Shown in pieces: positions 58,317 to 64,000 of a stretch of 64,000 bases of DNA (its first letter is position 1; each line of letters begins with the position of its first letter). The DNA comes from Desulfobacterales bacterium (GTDB lineage Bacteria; Desulfobacterota; Desulfobacteria; Desulfobacterales; JAHEIW01), in NCBI GenBank assembly GCA_030066985.1, contig JASJAN010000030.1, positions 1 to 64,000 of the forward strand, written 5' to 3'. Under the pieces are notes generated by a model. The model saw only the letters and a program-made list of their open reading frames with translations, made no database searches and was not told where the DNA came from. Position numbers and translations under genes: made by a program.

Positions 58317-59000
58317 CTAATCCTTTTCTGCAATCTTATAGCTGATCGAAATTCCCGCACTGCTGGTTGTATCAATTGTCGTTTTGAAATTGGGCAAACC
58401 TTTTACGTAATCAATAAATTCACCGATACCTTCTGACCAGTTGTTTCTTGCATTATGCGCCGTAAAGCAACCGCCAACTTCAAGTTTGGGTGCGAGCGCT
58501 ATGAAATAATTTTTATACCAGTCTTTATCCGCGTCGGAAAAGACAAAATCAAAGGGGCCCTCTAGCTTTTCCACAAGCTCGTGGGCATCTGCCAGGCGTG
58601 CATCAATATATTCAGAAAGCCCGGCCTCTTTGAAATTGGCAAGCGCCTTTTGATATCGCCCTTCATGAATTTCAATCGTTATGAGTTTACCCCCTGTTTT
58701 GCTAAGCGCCCATGCTATCCAGATCGCTGAAAGCCCGGTGGAAGTGCCAATTTCGACAGCCCTGGTGTACTTGTTTTTAATGATCAGATCATAAAGGACT
58801 TTACCATCAGCATACGGGATGTTCCAATCTTGCCATTTGCCTTTGGTGTTTTCCAAAAACAGCTTTACCTTCTCATCAAGCGCCGGGTTATCTTGCAGCT
58901 CTTCACACTGTCCGCTGCGGATTGAAAACCCCATCATGACGATTAAAAAAACGATGATAAATGGTAAACAAATTTTTACAAAGCTGCTTATTTTTTTCAT
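58317..59000 (-). CDS. exported SAM-dependent O-methyltransferase-like protein
   Basis: A 227-residue protein with a clear signal peptide or anchor (MKKISSFVKICLPFIIVFLI, cleavage near GQCEE). The mature part is a class I methyltransferase of the COG4122 type: VEIGTSTGLSAIWIA is the SAM loop, ITIEIHEGRYQKA the acidic loop, and FVFSDADKDWYKNYF the metal-binding Asp region. Length is normal. An exported SAM enzyme is odd because SAM is cytoplasmic. It may be membrane-anchored with the domain inside, or a substrate-binding relic. It is single. Confidence 0.8.
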   Translation of the reverse strand: MKKISSFVKICLPFIIVFLIVMMGFSIRSGQCEELQDNPALDEKVKLFLENTKGKWQDWNIPYADGKVLYDLIIKNKYTRAVEIGTSTGLSAIWIAWALSKTGGKLITIEIHEGRYQKALANFKEAGLSEYIDARLADAHELVEKLEGPFDFVFSDADKDWYKNYFIALAPKLEVGGCFTAHNARNNWSEGIGEFIDYVKGLPNFKTTIDTTSSAGISISYKIAEKD

Positions 59001-59048
59001 TCTGAATTCACCCTATGCCATGAGCTAGCAAGATCCGATGGGGTTAAG

Positions 59049-59125
59049 CTAGAAACTTATAATTTTATTGGCGTCCCGCTGGTTCTTAACTATTTAACCA
59101 GTCAACCAATATGACGGGCGTCCCC
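59049..59125 (+). repeat. two adjacent GGGCGTCCCC-family ends
   Basis: CTAGAAACTTATAATTTTAT plus a mutated core TGGCGTCCCG at 59049-59080 is followed after about 25 bases by a second end, ACCAATATGACGGGCGTCCC (59105-59125). They lie just before the methyltransferase and the iron-sulfur gene on the minus strand. Confidence 0.75.
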
Positions 59126-59156
59126 TTATACTACCTAATTAATAGTAAATCGCTTT

Positions 59157-60245
59157 TTATGACTGCTTGGCAAAACTGGCCTTTAGGGCAGCAACCAATT
59201 CTTTAGTATCTTTCGGGGGTACCGGAAAATCTGCTTTGGCATCCATCACAATAGCTTCCGTTGGGCAGCCTGTCGCACAGATTGCACACCCGAAACATCT
59301 GTCAAGATTCACCTGGGGAACATCATTTTCACTCATCGTGAGTGCCTCGGACGGACAGCGTTCAATACATGTTTCGCAAGCATCACAAAGGTTGGGATCA
59401 AAAACCGGCTGAAAGCCGGAGTTAAAAATCAATCCTGGCCTGCTCTGTTTCAAGACGCTTGTTAAAACCTCACAGTGCCATCGGTCGCAGTTGCAGAGAA
59501 ATTCAATATCCTCCGTAGTATTGCGTGTCATATGGACCAGACCGGCCTCTTCAGCCCGATCCAGCACAACTCTTGCCTCCTCTTTTGTCAGCTTTCGTGC
59601 CGCCAGTCTTTCGATGGCAAATTCAGCCCCTCGGCCAAAAAACATACACACATCCGCTGGCATTCCGTGAATATCTTCGTCGCGCAACTGTGCGGTGTGA
59701 CGGCAAAAGCAGGTACCCACTGAAATCTGATCATATTTATCAATATAGGTCTGTACCTGGTCATAGGTATGGATGGCATTGCCTGCCTTAATGGTCCTAT
59801 CCACGGTGATTGTCCTTGTCGTCGGAAATGTCACCTTTGTTGGGCCCTTGGCGGAATTAAAGGCTTTTTTATAGGCGTGTATGAGTTTAGCCAGGTTTTT
59901 ATCCCTCTCAGTAGTTCTGCCCGGCATAAATAGATATTCAAAAATTCCCAACATAAACGGCGCCCCTTGATAATACCGGATGCCTTTATCCGTAAATGTT
60001 TTACAGAGCCCTTTATCCGCCATCCCCTCCAGGATTATTTTGATCTCCGCTCCATCCCTGCCCATAAGCTTTGCAATCTCTTCGGCTGTAGCAGACTCTC
60101 GGGGCATGGCGTTGTTGACCTTGGCTTCTTCCTCAGTGAAAAGCGCCTCAACCATCGCGTAAAATTCAGGTATGTCCATACCTGCATAAAACCCGCCACG
60201 TTTTTTCATAACCTCAAGCATTTGCTTGTAAACTTCTTTACTCAT
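59157..60245 (-). CDS. [4Fe-4S] ferredoxin-domain protein with winged helix
   Basis: A 362-residue cytoplasmic protein. The N-terminal part (about 45-90) looks like a winged helix (SATAEEIAKLMGRDGAEIKIILEGMADKGL). The middle has a second Cys set (CFCRH, CMFF, CNCDRWHC), and the C-terminus holds two [4Fe-4S] motifs, CDACETCIERCP and CFGCAICATGCP. This architecture is common in Desulfobacterota and acetogens, and may sense redox or pass electrons. GGAGG lies nine bases before ATG. It is monocistronic. Confidence 0.83.
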   Translation of the reverse strand: MSKEVYKQMLEVMKKRGGFYAGMDIPEFYAMVEALFTEEEAKVNNAMPRESATAEEIAKLMGRDGAEIKIILEGMADKGLCKTFTDKGIRYYQGAPFMLGIFEYLFMPGRTTERDKNLAKLIHAYKKAFNSAKGPTKVTFPTTRTITVDRTIKAGNAIHTYDQVQTYIDKYDQISVGTCFCRHTAQLRDEDIHGMPADVCMFFGRGAEFAIERLAARKLTKEEARVVLDRAEEAGLVHMTRNTTEDIEFLCNCDRWHCEVLTSVLKQSRPGLIFNSGFQPVFDPNLCDACETCIERCPSEALTMSENDVPQVNLDRCFGCAICATGCPTEAIVMDAKADFPVPPKDTKELVAALKASFAKQS

Positions 60246-60480
60246 TTTTGGGGCACCTCCGTGAGATAAATTTTTTATAAGATCTGAGTTTCTTAGAGAT
60301 CAAAAGCATAGGGAATTCTGGAATTTGCGTTGAACTCAAACGACCCGCACCATTGCAGATAGCTGTTATATATCGCACGTTGGAAATCTATTAAAAAATT
60401 TGGATATCTGATTGTCAATTGATGTTTTGAGAATCCTCTAAATATCCACAAATTACAGATACGTAAATGGTATAAGAAAA
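60246..60480. other. intergenic region upstream of the iron-sulfur gene
   Basis: About 235 AT-rich bases that should hold the minus-strand promoter. I could not place a firm -35/-10 pair. Confidence 0.35.
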
Positions 60481-60808
60481 AACCCCACCTCTCATTCAGA
60501 GAAATGGGGCTACTGTATTCGTGTCATTTCGCGGCTTCTTTGATTCGGGTTTTGAATTTAGATAAAATACCTTAAAATTTAAGACTTGAGCCTGACGCCT
60601 TGCGCCTATTTTTACTATGGCTACCTCATTTTGGGGGTCAGCACATTGTAAAGATAGGATCTTGGTTATCAATAAATCTCTATTAATGTCAAGGGGTTTT
60701 GAAAGGCTCGAACTGGATGTGGATGCGGCGGTTGCCACCCCCGCCCTGATTCATGGTTTTGTACTATTTAACCAATTAACGAATCCTATAGGCGTCGCCT
60801 TGCTTTTC
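60481..60808. repeat. long dispersed repeat, copy B
   Basis: About 330 bases similar to 52701-53091. It opens with the hairpin AACCCCACCTCT/AGAGAAATGGGG, shares TTGATTCGGGTTTTGAATTT and GAGCCTGACGCCTTGCGCC, and ends with TATAGGCGTCGCC, a decayed repeat core. On the minus strand the first hairpin is followed by a T-run and resembles a terminator. Confidence 0.7.
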
Positions 60809-60834
60809 CTCTTTCCTTGTTAAATTTACAAAAA

Positions 60835-60861
60835 TTGACATAATAACCTGTTTTGTAATAT
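60835..60861 (+). promoter_or_regulatory. promoter of the exported hydrolase gene
   Basis: TTGACA (60835-60840) and TAATAT (60856-60861) are spaced 15 bases, slightly short. The leader would be about 55 bases. Confidence 0.45.
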
Positions 60862-60924
60862 TCATGGTTATTCACATGCATTACATCCCTTTTGTGTACT
60901 AAAATTATGGGTGAGGTATGAATC

Positions 60925-61593
60925 GTGGATAAATTGAAATTATGTCTAATAGGATTGATTTGCCTTATTGGCACGATTGGATATGGCGAAACAGTTTTCT
61001 GCAGTGCAAAAACGTTCGGCGCTGATGATGATGTAATAAAAATAAAATTAAAAGATGGAACCGAAGTATCTGCAGCGTTTTTCGATGGCGCAGAAAAACA
61101 GGTCGTTGTTTCAGTGCCCGGAGGGCTGGCGGGTAAAGAAAATTATTACTTTTTGGCCAAGCGCCTTCAAAAAATTAATGTTGCCTCTCTTTTATTAGAC
61201 GGTCGAAGTGAAAATGACCTTTTGAGTGCCATTGACTTTTTAAAGCAAAAAAATTTTGAAAAAATAGTGCTCGTGGGAGGCAGTATAGGTGCAGGAACGA
61301 TATTAACGACAATAAAATATACACTGACAGAAACCCAAAAGGCCTTGATTGAAAAGATAATTCTTATCGGGCCCTACAGCGGCTCAGCGCTTCAAACGAA
61401 TAAAATCAAGAAACTTTTTATTGCTGCAAAAAGTGACAGCGTCAGCCCATTATCCGGCATTCGGGAATTATACGAAGACACATCTGAGCCTAAAATCCTA
61501 AAACTATACGAAGGGCCCTGGCATGCCGAGCAGCTATTTGAAAGCAAATACAGAGATGATGTTGCCCGAACGATCATAGATTTTATCCAATAA
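60925..61593 (+). CDS. exported alpha/beta-hydrolase-like protein
   Basis: A 222-residue protein with a signal peptide (cleavage near GYGET/VFCSA). The fold is that of a small alpha/beta hydrolase: the nucleophile motif GGSIGAG, an Asp after a late strand (AAKSDSVSPL) and His in GPWHAEQLF. The early strand/oxyanion region is SVPGGLAGKE. This is close to dienelactone-hydrolase-like enzymes. GTG 60925 is preceded by GAGGT at seven bases. The next gene follows 26 bases later and may be co-transcribed. Confidence 0.72.
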   Translation: MDKLKLCLIGLICLIGTIGYGETVFCSAKTFGADDDVIKIKLKDGTEVSAAFFDGAEKQVVVSVPGGLAGKENYYFLAKRLQKINVASLLLDGRSENDLLSAIDFLKQKNFEKIVLVGGSIGAGTILTTIKYTLTETQKALIEKIILIGPYSGSALQTNKIKKLFIAAKSDSVSPLSGIRELYEDTSEPKILKLYEGPWHAEQLFESKYRDDVARTIIDFIQ

Positions 61594-61619
61594 ACCACTC
61601 ATTTTAGATGGGGTTTGAT

Positions 61620-62090
61620 ATGAAGATCGTCAGCAATTTTCTTCTTTTAGTACTTCTTTTATCGATGGCACTTTGCGATATTTCTCAAGCCGGGGATGAA
61701 ATTCGGCTGAATGTAAAAGTTCCCCTACCCAATGACATTGATATTATCACCCCGGATGAAAGCATCCCAAAGGAGCTTGCCGCGTTTTCCGGCTGCTGGG
61801 AAGGTAAATGGAGCGATTATGCAACCGAAACCGCTTTGATCGTGGAAGAAATCAATACCAAATCTGCGAAAGTTATATATTGTTTGGGCAAGAGTTCGGG
61901 TTTATACTCAATGCCGCCAAGTTGTGACAGGTATCAAGCCAAGGTGTCACCTGATAGTATGCAGATCTCATTTCCGGTTGGTGGAACAGTTAATTACTTT
62001 TTTAGTATGCAAAAAAATTTCAATCAGATTAAGGCCACAAAAAAATCACCTTTGGATGTAATCGACATTATAATGAACAAGATCCAATAA
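61620..62090 (+). CDS. exported hypothetical protein, 156 residues
   Basis: A secreted protein: the signal peptide MKIVSNFLLLVLLLSMALC leads to a cleavage site near SQAGD. The mature part has FSGCWEGKWSDYATETALIVEEI, which looks like a small beta-barrel (lipocalin-like) unit, then YCLGKSSGLYSMPPSC with two Cys that could bridge. ATG 61620 is chosen over ATG 61608 because GGGG is better spaced. It follows the hydrolase gene closely. Function unknown. Confidence 0.68.
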   Translation: MKIVSNFLLLVLLLSMALCDISQAGDEIRLNVKVPLPNDIDIITPDESIPKELAAFSGCWEGKWSDYATETALIVEEINTKSAKVIYCLGKSSGLYSMPPSCDRYQAKVSPDSMQISFPVGGTVNYFFSMQKNFNQIKATKKSPLDVIDIIMNKIQ

Positions 62091-62153
62091 TGCCTGAATC
62101 AGAGTGTTAGTTTCTTATTTGTTTTGAATTGGCAAAATAAAAAGGAACTTGAT

Positions 62154-62972
62154 ATGACGTCATCGCCAGCGGATATTTCTCAACAAATTGTTGCTCAAGC
62201 GAAATCTTTCGGCGCATCGTTAGCCGGTATCGCCGACGCCAAGCTCCTAAAACAGTCTCCGTCCCATTTCATCTATCCCAGGTTGGAACACAACTTCGCT
62301 GTCGGCTCTCGCGAACTTGCAGCAGGTATCGAATTAGGTCAAGTTGCCTGGCCCGCAAATGCCAAATCGGTGGTGGTGGTTGCTGCTGAGCACAAAAAGG
62401 ATGCGCCGGAGTTGGATTGGTGGGATGGACAGGCAGGCACTCCCGGAAATCGAATTTTAATTCACATAAATAATAAATTGTCCGACTGGTTGGAAAAAAA
62501 ATTTGAAATTAAAACACACAAACTCCCCTACCATATCGAAAAAGGCGGCATTTTCCTCAAAGATGCAGCGGTGATGGCGGGATTGGGCTGTATTGGGAAA
62601 AACAATCTTTTGGTCACACCGGAGTTCGGTCCAAGAATTCGGCTGCGGGCGATGATTCTGGAAGCAGAAGTCGAGCCGACCGGCCCGATTCAGTTTGATC
62701 CCTGCGACGGCTGCAAGGAACCATGCAGAAAGGTCTGTCCCCAGAAAGCCTACAGCGATATCGTTTTTTCATCCATCGAAATGGGAATGCTGACCCTTCC
62801 CGGCCGCAACGGCAGCTACAGCCGGGCAACATGCAACATCCAGATGGAAAAGGATATCGATGAGGCTGAAGTCCTGCAGGCAGAAAGTACGGATAAACCG
62901 GGCAAACGCGTCAAGTATTGCAGACGCTGCGAGTTTGCATGCATCGCTGGCAAGCCTTCAAAAAATGAATAA
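62154..62972 (+). CDS. QueG-like 4Fe-4S oxidoreductase
   Basis: A 272-residue protein resembling epoxyqueuosine reductase but shorter. GCIGKNNLLVTPEFGPRIRLR is the cobalamin-site-like segment of QueG. Cys sets are CDGCKEPCRKVCP and CRRCEFAC, close to two [4Fe-4S] clusters. The C-terminal HEAT-like part of QueG is missing, so it is probably a QueG-like paralogue and not true queG. AAGGA lies eight bases before ATG 62154; a TTG at 62124 is less likely. The spacing to the previous gene is 63 bases. Confidence 0.8.
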   Translation: MTSSPADISQQIVAQAKSFGASLAGIADAKLLKQSPSHFIYPRLEHNFAVGSRELAAGIELGQVAWPANAKSVVVVAAEHKKDAPELDWWDGQAGTPGNRILIHINNKLSDWLEKKFEIKTHKLPYHIEKGGIFLKDAAVMAGLGCIGKNNLLVTPEFGPRIRLRAMILEAEVEPTGPIQFDPCDGCKEPCRKVCPQKAYSDIVFSSIEMGMLTLPGRNGSYSRATCNIQMEKDIDEAEVLQAESTDKPGKRVKYCRRCEFACIAGKPSKNE

Positions 62973-63069
62973 AGAAAAAGGGGGGGATGTCCGCTCTATT
63001 TATACATTTAGCATTTAGGCCAGAATAAGATTCTAAAAAATCACAGATCCATCGATTGCTTAAAGTGCT

Positions 63070-63120
63070 CATATTAGCCCTAATATGGCCGTTTTAAGCC
63101 CCAATAACGGCTCTTCTTTT
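63070..63120 (+). terminator. twin hairpins and T-run, likely terminator
   Basis: CATATTA/TAATATG (63070-63076 and 63081-63087, four-base loop) is directly followed by GCCGTT/AACGGC (63088-63093 and 63106-63111) and then TCTTCTTTTT. It lies 98 bases after the QueG-like gene. Confidence 0.5.
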
Positions 63121-63189
63121 TGCTTTTCATAAGAATTTATCATATACTTGCCGTGGTCCGACCTTAACTATATTACTAGACAAAGAAGT

Positions 63190-64000
63190 TCATTCAGAGG
63201 GGTGTGGCGGCAGAACAGCGTCTATCTCATATCCTTCGATCCTGGCCCGATCAGGATTCATGAGTCGAAATCTTCCGGTAAATCCGCAATCGTCATTATC
63301 AATACTCACCTCATGAATTACACCCCGATTCCGATCATCCGGGCTAAATGATATTACTGCATGTCCAGTGAAACTGTCCCTTGCTAGACCAAATGGATGT
63401 TCTCGCCACTCCTCGCCGCACCGTAACTTGTTGCAATCGAAAAATCCGATTTCTAATCTCAGCGATGCATCTACGGGATGATTGCCGACCCGGAGCGCCA
63501 AGAGATTATTATCTGGTTCGGAGGGATAGCGAGTAAAATCTTCGGTATCTAAATATTCGCGACTGCCAATTGCCCATTGATCGAAATACACGCCACTTCG
63601 TACTGTTATCCGTCCATCCAGTCTCCATTCGCCAGGCGATCGCCTGTCGCAGTTTTCATTCACGTGGATACTTTCAAAAGAAAGAATAGAAGGGAAATTG
63701 ACTTGCCAGCTAATAGTGCTTCTATTGTTTGTGTAATCTGACTCTGATATGGACCTGCTTTCATTTATTGAGATCTCGATCTGGAAAAGCCGCCCATCGG
63801 CGGGAAGTCGAAAGCCTCCGCCCGTTTCAATGATACCACCGTAATCTGGATCAAATGTTGCGGTCCCGGTATGGGAAAGGATTTCGGTACGGCCGTGGCG
63901 TGCAAGAAGGGTATAGTCGAAAGTATCTCCTCTCAGATCGGAGCGTGATTCCGAATCTCGAACCAGGAGTAGCATCTCACCCTTCCTTGGCCCCGAGTTG
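63190..64000 (-). CDS. unknown beta-rich protein, N-terminus outside window
   Basis: A minus-strand frame that stays open to the end of the window; at least 270 residues are visible. A Met at 63975 could be a start, but the frame before it (…LGPRKGEM) has no stop and looks coding, so the gene probably begins further out. The protein is rich in Tyr, Asp and Arg with alternating polar strands (FDYTLLARHG, IEISINESRS, LRLEIGFFDCNK), like extracellular CARDB/Ig-like modules. Cys are few. I do not recognise the family. Confidence 0.55.
   Translation of the reverse strand, partial: NSGPRKGEMLLLVRDSESRSDLRGDTFDYTLLARHGRTEILSHTGTATFDPDYGGIIETGGGFRLPADGRLFQIEISINESRSISESDYTNNRSTISWQVNFPSILSFESIHVNENCDRRSPGEWRLDGRITVRSGVYFDQWAIGSREYLDTEDFTRYPSEPDNNLLALRVGNHPVDASLRLEIGFFDCNKLRCGEEWREHPFGLARDSFTGHAVISFSPDDRNRGVIHEVSIDNDDCGFTGRFRLMNPDRARIEGYEIDAVLPPHPSE

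Noticed and set aside
1-64000. CRISPR array, tRNA, rRNA or prophage
   Set aside because: No regularly spaced repeats, no cloverleaf or T-loop/acceptor pattern, and no structural phage or integrase genes were found on either strand by reading.

Overview
The window looks like chromosomal DNA of a strictly anaerobic or microaerophilic Gram-negative bacterium, most likely a Desulfobacterota (Desulfobacterales-type deltaproteobacterium). This is an inference. It rests on many [4Fe-4S] proteins, lipoproteins with clear lipoboxes, a TRAP transporter with a TatT subunit, radical SAM chemistry and abundant dispersed hairpin repeats. I see no rRNA, tRNA, CRISPR array, prophage, integrase or intact transposase gene, and nothing proves a plasmid.

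Layout. 1-9.3 kb: the 3' end of an unknown gene, a membrane polyferredoxin, a segment (1.8-4.5 kb) that looks inserted or rearranged because it ends in a second copy of the polyferredoxin 3' end and a truncated MarR gene, a BASS/ACR3-type permease, a DUF255 thioredoxin-like protein and a histone-deacetylase-family hydrolase. 9.4-13.1 kb: a Rep-type initiator with a near-consensus promoter, an M48 protease/lipoprotein pair and a small lipoprotein. 13.3-17.1 kb: a complete TRAP operon (TatT-DctP-DctQ-DctM) with promoter and translational coupling, then a possible antisense small selenoprotein gene. 17.4-23.9 kb: EamA exporter, UspA, PAS histidine kinase, small membrane proteins, a class III cyclase with TolB/TPR domains and a PII-like protein. 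24-28 kb: a minus-strand operon (DUF5362, DUF6498, zinc-ribbon/TPR protein, FAD oxidoreductase). 28-31.3 kb: SEL1-protease fusion and a repeat-rich peptidoglycan-binding lipoprotein. 31.3-39.3 kb: a minus-strand run of small-metabolism and envelope genes including DjlA, SDR, cupin, tautomerase and YdcZ.

39.3-61 kb is different. Gene order is loose and many genes are small, unknown or exported. The intergenic DNA is full of relics of one repeat family with the core GGGCGTCCCC, including one element with perfect 27-bp inverted ends, plus two further dispersed repeats. Within it lie a fused radical SAM/DUF4130 DNA-repair-type protein, an acyltransferase, a caspase-like lipoprotein, two neighbouring proteins with twin CX3C motifs behind a possible attenuator, a ketopantoate-reductase/hotdog fusion, an ankyrin protein, an Slp-type lipoprotein and an exported methyltransferase. 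The window ends inside a minus-strand gene of unknown function.

The most interesting candidates are the twin-CX3C pair with its leader region, the two gene fusions, the UGA-interrupted small membrane gene, the rearrangement at 1.8-4.5 kb, and the repeat families. Nothing here is proven to be a new system; each claim is stated with its test.
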